Shown piece by piece: positions 51,441 through 59,411 of a DNA stretch of 64,000 nucleotides. Origin of the DNA: WHSW01 sp963767475 (GTDB lineage Bacteria > Actinomycetota > Thermoleophilia > Solirubrobacterales > 70-9). The translations under genes and the position numbers were made by a program. Under the pieces are notes generated by a model. It was given only the letters and a program-made list of their open reading frames with translations, was not told the origin of the DNA and made no database searches. Position 1 is the stretch's first letter. Every line of letters starts with the position of its first letter. The stretch is taken from assembly GCA_963767475.1 (NCBI GenBank), contig CAVYEI010000002.1, forward strand, positions 1,612,001 through 1,676,000, written 5' to 3'.

Positions 51441-52505
51441 ATGGAGCCGATTTTTTCCTGGCTGTGTCCGACCGCGCGCGATCGCGAGCGCTTCCTCGAT
51501 ATGCAGGAAAAACTCAGGTTCGCGCGCGTGGTCACGATCGTCGTTGGCGCGCTGCTCGCGCTGGTGCTGGCGCTATCGACGGAGGCCGGCTGGGCGATCC
51601 TGGCGGCGATGGTGGCGATGGTCGCCGTCGTCCTCGTCGGGTCCTGGCGGCTCGAGACTCGTAGGCGGCCCGAGCTCTGGATCTTCTTCTCGACCGTGGT
51701 CAACATCCAGGTGATGCTCGCCCTGGGGAGCGTGATCTCAGGCGGCCCCGAGTCGCTGCTGGTGAACACGCTCGCGATCCCGGTGGTGATGGTCGGCGCT
51801 CGCTTCAGCAACCGCGGCCTCGCGGTCGGGGCGCCGGTCAGCGTTCTGTTGATCATCGCGACGACGATCGGGGTCGACGCCGCATATGCGATCTCGCATC
51901 CTGAGTCGTTCGCGGTCCCACTTGCGCTCGTCGTCTGCGTCGTCGTCTACATGAGGCCGCTGGTGGCCTCCGACGTTCGCCACCGCGCCGACAGCACGCT
52001 CGATCAGCTCACCGGCCTGCTCAACCGCCGGGGCCTCGAGCCGCGATTCGCCGAGGTCGCCGAGCAGGCCGCGCTGATCCAGCATCCCGTCAGCGTCGTC
52101 GTCGCCGACATCGACCATTTCAAGAGCATCAACGACGTCCACGGGCATCCCGTCGGCGACGCGGTGCTGCGCGACGTCGCCGACGCGATGCGGCGCAGTC
52201 TGCGCAGCTTCGAGCTGCTCTACCGGGTCGGCGGGGAGGAGTTCCTGCTCCTGCTCCCGGGCGCCGACGCCGAGGACGCCGCCGGCGTTGCCGAGACGCT
52301 ACGGGTGGCGATCGAGGAGCTGCGCCCCAAAGGCCTCCCCGTAGCCTGCTCGTTCGGGGTCGCGACCGCCGGCGACGACGATCTCGCCTTCGGGCCCCTG
52401 CTCGAGGCGGCCGACGCCGCGCTCTACGACGCCAAGCGCTTCGGCCGTAACCGCGTCGAGCAGAGTGTGGACCCGGTCCCCGTTCCGCTCCCGGTTCCCG
52501 CCTAG
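51441..52505 (+). CDS. Membrane-bound diguanylate cyclase (GGDEF domain)
   Basis: A 354-residue protein with five or six membrane helices (residues 30-175) and a C-terminal GGDEF domain. LDQLTGLLNRRGLEPRFAEV opens it, VVVADIDHFKSINDVHGHPV binds metal and GTP, and LLYRVGGEEFLLLLPG is the active-site loop (GGEEF form, active in many enzymes). The inhibitory RxxD site reads RSFE, so feedback control by c-di-GMP may be weak. It converges with the SRPBCC gene (4-bp overlap). Confidence 0.95.
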   Translation: MEPIFSWLCPTARDRERFLDMQEKLRFARVVTIVVGALLALVLALSTEAGWAILAAMVAMVAVVLVGSWRLETRRRPELWIFFSTVVNIQVMLALGSVISGGPESLLVNTLAIPVVMVGARFSNRGLAVGAPVSVLLIIATTIGVDAAYAISHPESFAVPLALVVCVVVYMRPLVASDVRHRADSTLDQLTGLLNRRGLEPRFAEVAEQAALIQHPVSVVVADIDHFKSINDVHGHPVGDAVLRDVADAMRRSLRSFELLYRVGGEEFLLLLPGADAEDAAGVAETLRVAIEELRPKGLPVACSFGVATAGDDDLAFGPLLEAADAALYDAKRFGRNRVEQSVDPVPVPLPVPA

Positions 52506-52948
52506 GCGGCCGGCGATGCGTCGAGGGCGCGCTCGAGATTGTCGAAGCACTTGCCCCAGCCGTCCTCGTGCGAGCGCACCGTCTCCTCGTCCCAGAGGTG
52601 ACTGTGGGTGAAGCGGACGGTGGTGGCTCCGTCGCTCTCCGAGAAGTCGACCTCGATCAGCGTCCCCCTCGGGTCGTCGTCCCAGATCCAGGTGAAGGCG
52701 AGGCGGGTCGGCGGGTCGACCTCGCTGTACTTGCCGCCGCCGCCGTACTCGACGTCCTTGTGCGGGTCGCGCATTCTGACTCGCACTGTGCCGCCGACGC
52801 GCGGGTCGACCTCGGCCTCGGTCGTCTCCCAGTCGTGTCCGGCGTGCCACCAGCGGCGCAGCACCTCCGCGTTCGTGAATGCCTCGAAGACCGCCTCGGC
52901 GGGCGCCTGGAACGTGCGCTCGATCCGCAGCGTCTTGAGGTCGTTCAT
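52502..52948 (-). CDS. SRPBCC/AHSA1-family protein
   Basis: A 148-residue START-like ligand-binding protein (IERTFQAPAEAVFEAFTNAE, LRRWWHAGHDWETTEAEVDP, GWGKCFDNLERALD). AHSA1-type proteins of this kind are often encoded beside ArsR regulators, as here. It is the last gene of the ArsR-DUF899 operon and starts within the stop of the small membrane protein gene. Confidence 0.92.
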   Translation of the reverse strand: MNDLKTLRIERTFQAPAEAVFEAFTNAEVLRRWWHAGHDWETTEAEVDPRVGGTVRVRMRDPHKDVEYGGGGKYSEVDPPTRLAFTWIWDDDPRGTLIEVDFSESDGATTVRFTHSHLWDEETVRSHEDGWGKCFDNLERALDASPAA

Positions 52949-53082
52949 CTCCCGCGCTCCTGTCGGCGTCGCTGGCGCAGGCGCACGATAAGCCAGGTGC
53001 GCGCCAGCAGCAACCCGGCGCCGGCCCCGGTGACCGAGGGCGCGATCTCCTCCAGCGGCAAGCCTCCCACGTGAGCGATCAC
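52945..53082 (-). CDS. Small coupled membrane protein of 45 residues
   Basis: A GTG-started reading frame of 45 codons, VIAHVGGLPLEEIAPSVTGA then GAGLLLARTWLIVRLRQRRR and a short Arg-rich end. It has one membrane-type helix and a strongly basic tail. Its GTG overlaps the DUF899 stop (TAGTG) and its TGA overlaps the SRPBCC start (ATGA), so it is translationally coupled on both sides, strong evidence that it is real. Function unknown. Confidence 0.68.
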   Translation of the reverse strand: MIAHVGGLPLEEIAPSVTGAGAGLLLARTWLIVRLRQRRRQERGR

Positions 53083-53843
53083 TAGCCCGAGCCCTCCGCC
53101 TCGCGCTTCGCCTCGTTGTAGCGCTCGATCTGGTCGGCGCGCTCGGCGGCGATCGCGTCCGCCTCCGCTCCGGTCTGCTCGTACTCGTCGTGGCGGCTCC
53201 ACCACTGGTAGGTCGGCGTCTGCGGGTAGCCCTCCGGCGAGTCCTCCCACTCCTCCTGGCGGCCGAGCGCGGAGATGTCGAGGTAGCTCCAGGCGGTGCC
53301 CATCGCCTCGTCGCCACGGCCGTCGACGAAGTAGGTGCGGAAGATCCGGTCCTCGTCGTCGCGGTAGAAGGCGTTCGTGCCGTGCCACTCGCCGACGTCG
53401 AAGTCGGAGTCGAAGTCGTCGGTGAGCGTGTACCAGGGAATGAACTCCCAGCCCATGCGCGCCTTCAAGCGCTCGATCTTCTCCTGCGGCGCGCGGGAGA
53501 CGAACGCCAGCGTCGTGTCGCGTGCGTTCAGGTGCGCGGGGTGGGTGACCTGATCGGCGATCATCGAACAGCCGGGGCAGCCCTTCTCGGGCCAGCCGTT
53601 GACGTCGGGGTCGTAGAAGAAGCGATAGACGACCAGCTGGCGGCGCCCCTGGAACAGGTCGAGCAGGCTCACCCGCCCGTTCGGGCCCTCGAACGCGTAT
53701 TCCTTCTCAACCGCCATCCTCGGCATCCGGCGCCGCTCGGCGGCCAGCCCGTCGCGGGCGCGGGTCAGCTCCTTCTCCTTCACCAGCATCTCCTCGCGGG
53801 CGGACTGCCACTCCTGCGGTGAGACGATCGGCGGCATCTTCAT
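53082..53843 (-). CDS. DUF899-family thioredoxin-like protein
   Basis: A 253-residue protein of the DUF899 family: VSPQEWQSAREEMLVKEKEL at the N-terminus, VEKEYAFEGPNGRVSLLDLF, RFFYDPDVNGWPEKGCPGCS and LAFVSRAPQEKIERLKARMG. The CPGC lies where thioredoxins have their CxxC, so a redox role is plausible. It is coupled to the ArsR regulator by a 4-bp overlap. Confidence 0.92.
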   Translation of the reverse strand: MKMPPIVSPQEWQSAREEMLVKEKELTRARDGLAAERRRMPRMAVEKEYAFEGPNGRVSLLDLFQGRRQLVVYRFFYDPDVNGWPEKGCPGCSMIADQVTHPAHLNARDTTLAFVSRAPQEKIERLKARMGWEFIPWYTLTDDFDSDFDVGEWHGTNAFYRDDEDRIFRTYFVDGRGDEAMGTAWSYLDISALGRQEEWEDSPEGYPQTPTYQWWSRHDEYEQTGAEADAIAAERADQIERYNEAKREAEGSG

Positions 53844-54154
53844 TTCGGCTCCTTCTCGTTCAGGTATTCATCGACGACATCGAACAGGCGGCCCCAGAGG
53901 GCGCGCTGGTGATCCATCCACTCGGCGGCTTCCCTGAGCGCATCGAGCTCCAGGGAGAGCCGATGCGTCCTGCCCTCGACCACGCGCGTGACGACGCCCG
54001 TCTCCTCGAGCACCTTCAGGTGCTTGGAGATCGCGGGCTTCGAGACGCCGAAGCCGCCGGTCGCGTCGCCGACCGTCGCCGGACCTGCGGCGAGACGCTC
54101 GACGATGCCGCGGCGGATCGGGTGCGAAAGCGCCTTGAACGGATCGTTAACCAT
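53840..54154 (-). CDS. ArsR-family (winged helix) regulator
   Basis: A 104-residue regulator: DPFKALSHPIRRGIVERLAA, VGDATGGFGVSKPAISKHLK, VLEETGVVTRVVEGRTHRLS, and a C-terminal helix with LWGRLFDVVDEYLNEKE. It lacks the metal-binding cysteines of ArsR/SmtB and belongs to the group linked to AHSA1/SRPBCC genes. It heads a four-gene operon, and its start codon lies inside a palindrome, suggesting autoregulation. Confidence 0.93.
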   Translation of the reverse strand: MVNDPFKALSHPIRRGIVERLAAGPATVGDATGGFGVSKPAISKHLKVLEETGVVTRVVEGRTHRLSLELDALREAAEWMDHQRALWGRLFDVVDEYLNEKEPK

Positions 54155-54166
54155 TAGGTGAACGAT
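54143..54166. promoter_or_regulatory. Palindromic operator over the ArsR start codon
   Basis: Ten-base arms ATCGTTAACC and GGTGAACGAT, separated by ATTA, are complementary at nine of ten positions. The ATG of the regulator is inside the repeat, and on the minus strand TATCGT seven bases upstream could be the -10 of a leaderless transcript. Binding of the regulator here would shut off its own operon. Confidence 0.65.
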
Positions 54167-54205
54167 AACAGGACAGGGACGCTGTCCCGCTCCGGGATCC
54201 GAACG

Positions 54206-55582
54206 TCAGCGGCCGGGCGCGATCCGGTGCCCGTAGGAGAACAGGTCGTGCGGGTCGTAGCTCGCCTTCACCGCCGCGAGCCGGGCATGGTCGGTGGCGG
54301 TGAAGGCCGCCGCCGTGCGGCGCCGATCGGAGAGGAAATTGAGGAACGTGCCCCCGGTCGCATACGGCCAGACCGCCTCGGCGAGCGCCGGATCGGCCGC
54401 GTCAGCGATCAGCGAGAACGGAACCCGGCGATGTCCCGCCGGCCCCGCATCCTCGCCCGGCTTCGCCATCGCCCCGCCCCAATGGCGGATCTCGATCGCC
54501 TGGACCGGCGACTCGGCGCTCTCGAACGTGTCGACGAGGATGTCGACGAGCGGGTCGGGCACGTCCTCGACCAGGTCGAGGTGGCGCGGCGGCGTGCCGC
54601 CCATCGCGGCTTCCGCGTAGGCCATCGTCCGATACCCGTCGTGAAGCGCGGGGCCCGCGGCCGCGCGCAGCGGCTCCAGCAGGCGCTCTGCCTCGGCCCG
54701 CTCGCCCGCGTAGAGCGCCTTGACCGCTAGCACCCGGCGCCCGCGAACCGGCTCCGGAGTCTCCGGCGTGTCGGGGAGAGTCGTGAGCACGAGCGCCGTG
54801 CTGAGCGCGTCAGGTACCTGACCGGCCCACTCCGCATAGGTGGCAAGCGTCTCGCCGGCCCGCTCGGCATCGAAGTAGGAGATCCCGCCGTACACACGGG
54901 CGACCGGGTGAAGGCGGAACTCGAGCGCGGTGACCACCCCGAATCCGCCACCGCCGCCTCGGATCGCCCAGAACAGGTCGGGGTTCTGGTCCGGGCTCGC
55001 GATCACGGTGCGGCCGGACGCGGTCACCACCTCGGCCCGCAGAACGCTGTCGGCGGCGAAGCCGTGAAGGCGCGAGAGCCAGCCGACGCCGCCGCCGAGG
55101 GTGAACCCGGTGACCCCGACGTCGGGCGAGGATCCTGAGAGCGGCGCCAGCCCGAAGGGGGCCGCGGCGGCGAGCACTTCGCCCCAGCGGGCGCCGGGTC
55201 CGACCCGTGCGATCCGCCGGTCGGGATCGACGAGCACCCGCGACATCGCGCCGGTGCGGACGAGCAGCGCCCCGTCGGCGGCCCAGTGCGTGCCGTGACC
55301 CGTGGCTTGAACCGCGAACGGGAGGCCGTGCTCGCCGGCCGCGGCGACGGCGAGCCGGACGTCGTCGGCGCCGGCGGCCTCGACGACGAGCGCCGGGCGC
55401 GGCTCGAGCGCCGGGTTGAGCGGACGACGCAGGGCCTCGTAGCCGGCCTCGCCGGGGGCGTGGACCCGGCCATCGAGGCCGCGGCGCAGGTCGCGCTCGG
55501 CCGCAGTCGGGCGTCGCGCGCCGCCGCTGTGTTCGCGGACACGGCGGCGGGAGGTGGTTTTCAGGATCTCGGTCGTCGGCAT
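54206..55582 (-). CDS. FAD-linked oxidase with BBE domain (berberine-bridge-enzyme-like)
   Basis: A 458-residue flavoprotein. ALVVEAAGADDVRLAVAAAG and LPFAVQATGHGTHWAADGAL form the FAD-binding PCMH-type domain with the conserved GHG, VTGFTLGGGVGWLSRLHG follows, and the C-terminal YDPHDLFSYGHRI is the BBE segment. No Tat or Sec signal is obvious, although the N-terminus is Arg-rich. The second covalent-FAD Cys of plant enzymes is not apparent. Substrate unknown. Confidence 0.92.
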   Translation of the reverse strand: MPTTEILKTTSRRRVREHSGGARRPTAAERDLRRGLDGRVHAPGEAGYEALRRPLNPALEPRPALVVEAAGADDVRLAVAAAGEHGLPFAVQATGHGTHWAADGALLVRTGAMSRVLVDPDRRIARVGPGARWGEVLAAAAPFGLAPLSGSSPDVGVTGFTLGGGVGWLSRLHGFAADSVLRAEVVTASGRTVIASPDQNPDLFWAIRGGGGGFGVVTALEFRLHPVARVYGGISYFDAERAGETLATYAEWAGQVPDALSTALVLTTLPDTPETPEPVRGRRVLAVKALYAGERAEAERLLEPLRAAAGPALHDGYRTMAYAEAAMGGTPPRHLDLVEDVPDPLVDILVDTFESAESPVQAIEIRHWGGAMAKPGEDAGPAGHRRVPFSLIADAADPALAEAVWPYATGGTFLNFLSDRRRTAAAFTATDHARLAAVKASYDPHDLFSYGHRIAPGR

Positions 55583-55657
55583 CGTTCGTTGGCTCCCGGT
55601 CGAAGTGGTCGCAGGTAAGACCGGGGAGGCGGCGAAAAGTCATCGCCGCTCGGCGCC

Positions 55658-55685
55658 TTGACATTTCGCCGAGGAGGAATAGGCT
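55658..55685 (+). promoter_or_regulatory. Predicted sigma-70-type promoter of the Gly-rich protein
   Basis: TTGACA (55658-55663) is followed after 16 bp by TAGGCT (55680-55685), about 80 bp before the ATG. The -35 box is a perfect consensus; the -10 box is moderate. Confidence 0.45.
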
Positions 55686-55763
55686 CGCCCCGACCGTGGC
55701 GCGTGGCGCGTGGCGGGCACGAAGCGCTTCGCGACCTCGCGCCTTCAACCGGGAGGCAAGCAG

Positions 55764-57002
55764 ATGAGGCGTACTTCGCCACGGAACCTGGAGCCAGTAG
55801 GGCGACATGGGCGGCCGGAGGCGTCTTCGATCAGACTTGCGCTGCTCTCAGCCGGGCTCTGTCTCGCGTTTGCCGCGGGGCATGCTGGAACGGCGGGAGC
55901 CGCAACCACCACCTTCGTCTTCACCGGCGCGGAGCAGTCCTTCACGGTCCCGGCGGGAGTGACGAGCGTCGACGTGGTCGCGATCGGCGGCCGCGGCGGG
56001 TCCGGGGCGCCGAGCGACACTCCCAGCGGCGCCGGCGGCTTCGGCGCCAAGGCGACGGCCACCATCCCGGTAACCCCGGGCCAGGTGCTGTTCGTCGAGG
56101 TGGGCGGCAATGGTGGTACGCCAACGCTCGCTGCCGCCGGCACCGGCGGCTTCAATGGCGGCGCCGACGGGGGCCCCAGCGGCGACGCGACGTTCGGCCA
56201 CGGAGGCGGTGGCGGGGGCGGCGCCTCGGACGTGCGCACGGTGAGTAGTTCCGCGGGCGCGGCATCTTTGGGCACGCGGCTGATCATCGCCGGCGGTGGC
56301 GGGGGCGGCGGCGCCAACAGCGGTACGGCCACCGGGACCGGCGGCGGCGCCGGTGGGGCCGCGGCCACGGACGGCAGCGCATCGACGTCGGCACCGCCGA
56401 GCCCCGGCGGCCTTGCGGCCACCCCGACTTCAGGCGGGGCGGGCGGCGGCAACGGCAGCGCGGGAGTACTGGGCATCGGTGGCGCCGGCGGAACGGCCGC
56501 AATGTTGGTCGCCGCGGGTGCGGGCGGCGGCGGCGGCGGCGGCGCCTTCGGCGGCGGCGGTGGCGGTACCGGAAGCGGCGGCAGCGGCGCCGGCGGTGGG
56601 GGAGGCGGCGGCTCGAGCGCCTTCGGCTCGATCGCGACCAACAACGCGGTGAGCGCGGACAACACCGGCACGGCATCGGTGACGTTTACGTTTGCCGGTC
56701 CGGGCGGCGGCGGCGAGTTCACGCTCGGCAAGGTGGAGAAGAACAAGAAGAAGGGCACCGCCAAGCTCTCGGTCGAGGTGCCCGGACCGGGCGCCGTGGC
56801 TCTGGCGGGCAACAGCCTGAAGCCGGTTTCCAAGCAGGCCTCCGCCGCGGGCACGCTGAAGCTGAAGATCAAGGCGACCGGTAACAAGAAGCGGAAGCTG
56901 AACGAGAAGGGGAAGACCAAGGTCAAGCCCAAGGTCACCTACACGCCGACCGGCGGCAGCGCGCAGACGAAGAGCAAGAAAGTCAAGCTGGTCAAGAAGT
57001 AG
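55764..57002 (+). CDS. Secreted glycine-rich protein with Lys-rich C-terminal domain
   Basis: A 412-residue exported protein starting after GGGAGG. An N-terminal leader with a hydrophobic core (LALLSAGLCLAFAAGHAGTA) is followed by a beta domain (FVFTGAEQSFTVPAGVTSVD). A Gly-rich region then takes up most of residues 80-320 (GGAGGF, GGGGGGGA and similar), as in glycine-rich receptor-like or ALK-type Gly-rich domains. The last 80 residues are Lys-rich with repeated GTAKLSVEV-like strands. A surface or matrix role is likely; no catalytic signature was seen. Confidence 0.87.
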   Translation: MRRTSPRNLEPVGRHGRPEASSIRLALLSAGLCLAFAAGHAGTAGAATTTFVFTGAEQSFTVPAGVTSVDVVAIGGRGGSGAPSDTPSGAGGFGAKATATIPVTPGQVLFVEVGGNGGTPTLAAAGTGGFNGGADGGPSGDATFGHGGGGGGGASDVRTVSSSAGAASLGTRLIIAGGGGGGGANSGTATGTGGGAGGAAATDGSASTSAPPSPGGLAATPTSGGAGGGNGSAGVLGIGGAGGTAAMLVAAGAGGGGGGGAFGGGGGGTGSGGSGAGGGGGGGSSAFGSIATNNAVSADNTGTASVTFTFAGPGGGGEFTLGKVEKNKKKGTAKLSVEVPGPGAVALAGNSLKPVSKQASAAGTLKLKIKATGNKKRKLNEKGKTKVKPKVTYTPTGGSAQTKSKKVKLVKK

Positions 57003-57031
57003 GCGGGCCCTGAGCCCACGCTCGACCAGTC

Positions 57032-57679
57032 TTATCTCACCACCCTGTACTTGAGGTGGGTGACGCCGGGCGCCTCGACGGCCCGGACCTGCTCGAGCTT
57101 CACCTCCGCGTCCGCGAGGTTGTCGAACAGGCGAGCACCGTCGCCGAGCACCACCGGAACGACGTGGAGCTCGAGTTCGTCCAGCAGTCCCGCTGCCAGG
57201 TACTGCCCAGCGACGTCGGCGCCGCCCCAGACCATCACGTCCTTGCCGCCGGCGGCCTCCTTTGCCTGCTCCAGCGCGGACTCGATTCCGTCGGTGACGA
57301 AGTGGTACGTGGTCCCTCCCTCCATCTCCACGGGATCACGCGGGTGGTGGGTGACGATGAACACGGGGTAGTGGTACGGCGGGTCGTCGCCCCACCAGCC
57401 CGTCCATTGCTCGTCGCCCCAGTCACCACCGCCGGGCGGCCCGAACATGTTTCGGCCCATCACGCCGGCCCCGATATTTGCGGTCGTTTCCTCCTGGACC
57501 CGTGAGCTCTCGTTCACCTCGCCGCCCTCCTTGGCGTGGGCTTGGCGCCAGGAGGCCAGCTGAACCACCCAGTCGTGGAGCCCCTCGCCGCCCTCGCCGA
57601 GCGGGTTCTCCTCGCTCTGGTTCGGGCCGGCGACGAAACCGTCCAGTGAGATCGAGATATGACAGCGAAGCTTGCTCAT
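57032..57679 (-). CDS. Dihydrofolate reductase family protein (RibD C-terminal-like)
   Basis: A 215-residue protein of the RibD_C family: LRCHISISLDGFVAGPNQSE at the start, GAGVMGRNMFGPPGGG, YPVFIVTHHPRDP, KDVMVWGGADVAGQYLAAGL and LDELELHVVPVVLGDGARLF. The order and Gly-rich NADPH segment match. It is not a housekeeping folA. The gene is monocistronic; the start has GAGGAACG upstream. Confidence 0.92.
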   Translation of the reverse strand: MSKLRCHISISLDGFVAGPNQSEENPLGEGGEGLHDWVVQLASWRQAHAKEGGEVNESSRVQEETTANIGAGVMGRNMFGPPGGGDWGDEQWTGWWGDDPPYHYPVFIVTHHPRDPVEMEGGTTYHFVTDGIESALEQAKEAAGGKDVMVWGGADVAGQYLAAGLLDELELHVVPVVLGDGARLFDNLADAEVKLEQVRAVEAPGVTHLKYRVVR

Positions 57680-57789
57680 CGTTCCTCCTCAGTAGACGGC
57701 TGCTGCGGCCGTAGGTTCGCAATGCCTTGATGACCGGTCCGGGCGGGGAAACTAATCGCGGCGGCGCTGCGCGGGATACTGCGCGGAAG

Positions 57790-58127
57790 ATGTCGCGGGA
57801 GAACGTGGAGATCGTGCGGGCGGCGACCGACGCCTTCAACCGGCGCGACAGGGATGCCTGGTCCCACGTTCCGACGCAGTCTGGGAGTTCATGGTGAGCC
57901 TCAACGAGCCGTGGGAGCAGCAGGCCTACGAGATAGTCGAGGTCGCTGAGGTCGGCGACGACACGGTTGTAGCCCGATACCAGCGTCCCGTACGGGGCAG
58001 GGCCAGCGGTATCGCGGATGAATTCGACTACTGGTGCGCAAGCACGTTCCGCCGGGGGAAGGTCCTCAACCACGAGTGGTTTGCCAGCCGCGCCACGGCC
58101 CTCGACGCCGCCGGGCGCCAGAAGTAG
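57790..58127 (+). pseudogene. Broken SnoaL-like gene (internal deletion plus frameshift)
   Basis: An ATG at 57790 opens a typical SnoaL start (MSRENVEIVRAATDAFNRRD) but meets a stop after 35 codons. The rest of the domain continues in another frame, from DAVWEFMVSLNEPWEQQAYE to a normal end at 58127 (ATALDAAGRQK). About 30 residues expected between the two parts, including the first beta strands, are missing. The halves are recognisable but cannot form one product. The intact paralogue follows at 58143. Confidence 0.75.
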
Positions 58128-58142
58128 CGCTCTGCGCTCACG

Positions 58143-58556
58143 ATGTCGGAGGAGAATGCCCAACTCGAAACCGTGAAGCGCCTCTACAACGAGTACTGGG
58201 CGCCGGGGCATCTCAACCGGATTGACGAGGTCCTCGATCCGGCCATCGTTTGGACGGCGATCGAATCCGCTCCGGATGCTGGAACGCGTCGAGGCTACGA
58301 CGAGTGTCGCGGCTACATGAAGGATTGGCTCGACGACTTCGCCCTCGAGCCGCCCCAGATCCACGAGCTTGGTTCCACCCCCACGGGGGACATCGTTTGC
58401 TCGTTTGCCGGTTTCGCGACGGGCAGGGCAAGCGGTGTCCGAACCGAGATCAGATTCGCCATCACCTGCAGGTTCGCCGATGACGGCCGGATCGTCGCGA
58501 TCCACGAATACGCCACGTTGCCCGAGGCCACCCAAGCGGGTGGGGTGCCGGAGTAG
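58143..58556 (+). CDS. SnoaL-like (NTF2 fold) protein
   Basis: A 137-residue intact SnoaL-type protein (LETVKRLYNEYWAPGHLNRI, GYDECRGYMKDWLDDFALEP, EIRFAITCRFADDGRIVAIH). It lies directly after a broken relative and ends just before a tRNA gene. Ligand unknown. Confidence 0.88.
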   Translation: MSEENAQLETVKRLYNEYWAPGHLNRIDEVLDPAIVWTAIESAPDAGTRRGYDECRGYMKDWLDDFALEPPQIHELGSTPTGDIVCSFAGFATGRASGVRTEIRFAITCRFADDGRIVAIHEYATLPEATQAGGVPE

Positions 58557-58568
58557 CGCTTTCGACGA

Positions 58569-58640
58569 TGGGCGCGGCTGGTTTCGAACCAGCGACCTCT
58601 CGCGTGTGAAGCGAGCGCTCTCCCACTGAGCTACGCGCCC
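58569..58640 (-). tRNA. tRNA-Val (anticodon CAC)
   Basis: A 72-base cloverleaf on the minus strand: acceptor GGGCGCG paired with CGCGCCC and discriminator A, D arm GCTC-AGTGGGA-GAGC, anticodon stem CTCGC/GCGAG with loop TTCACAC (anticodon CAC), and T arm GCTGG-TTCGAAA-CCAGC. CCA is not encoded. No integrase or duplicated tRNA end is seen nearby. Confidence 0.96.
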
Positions 58641-58691
58641 TGAGGCGGCGATTCTAGAGCGGGGGGAGGGGTGGTCCGTCGTGCGGGATGG

Positions 58692-59411
58692 CTACTGACC
58701 GAGGCCGGCGCCGTCGGTCTCCGCCACGGGCGGGGCGAGGCCGAGCTTGCCGCCGATTCCGCCGGAGCCGTGGCCGCCGTGGCCGGAGTGGGCGCCGGCG
58801 CCACCGGTGGGCGGGTCGGGCGGATCCGGGGGCTCAGGAGGCTCCGTCGGCTCGGTCGGCGTCTGGCCGCCGATCGGATCCGGGCAGCGCACCGTCTGGA
58901 CCAGCTTCGCCGGTCGCCCGGGGGTGGTCTCCGAGTGGCCCCAGGAGAGGTGCAGGTGATCGCCGCGGCCGTGGCCCGAGTCGCCGTTGTAGCCGACCCA
59001 GCGGAATGGTGCGCGGGGCTGGTTTTGCTTCGGCTCGGCCCAGCGGGCGAGCCGGGTGATGTCGGCCCAGCGGCCGCCGCCGGCCTTGTCGGGGACGATG
59101 TCCAGCGCCAGCCCGAGCGGGTGCTCGCCCTGCTCGGAGTGGACGTCGCTCATCGAGTAGCCGTCGGTGATGAAGATCGGATAGCGCTTGCTGAGCCAGC
59201 GGATGTCGGCGAGCAGGCGGCGATCGATCATCTCGCCGGGGAAGCCGGGGATGGCGACGAACTTGCCGCCGCCGGTGGTCTCACACAGGGTCGGGCTGAG
59301 CTTGGTCGAGGTCATCTGCGCCGCGGCGGCGATCGCGACGACCGCCAGCGCCGCCGCCAGGGCGGTGGCGAGCAGGGCGGTCAAGCGGCGGCTGCGGAGG
59401 CGGGGGCTCAT
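58692..59411 (-). CDS. Exported M15-like (D-Ala-D-Ala carboxypeptidase-type) protein with Pro-rich tail
   Basis: A 239-residue protein with an N-terminal signal or anchor (TALLATALAAALAVVAIAAA). The core carries GEHPLGLALDIVPD (His...Asp) and GHGRGDHLHLSWGH (Asp-His-x-His), the arrangement of zinc ligands in M15/VanY-type peptidases. The C-terminus is rich in Pro, Glu and Gly (PTEPTEPPEPPDPPDPPTGG). The start overlaps the stop of the upstream paralogue. A role in cell-wall turnover is likely but unproven. Confidence 0.78.
   Translation of the reverse strand: MSPRLRSRRLTALLATALAAALAVVAIAAAAQMTSTKLSPTLCETTGGGKFVAIPGFPGEMIDRRLLADIRWLSKRYPIFITDGYSMSDVHSEQGEHPLGLALDIVPDKAGGGRWADITRLARWAEPKQNQPRAPFRWVGYNGDSGHGRGDHLHLSWGHSETTPGRPAKLVQTVRCPDPIGGQTPTEPTEPPEPPDPPDPPTGGAGAHSGHGGHGSGGIGGKLGLAPPVAETDGAGLGQ

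Noticed and set aside
58569..58640. tRNA-Val as an integration site of a mobile element
   Set aside because: No integrase, no repeated tRNA 3' end and no phage-like genes were found on either side.
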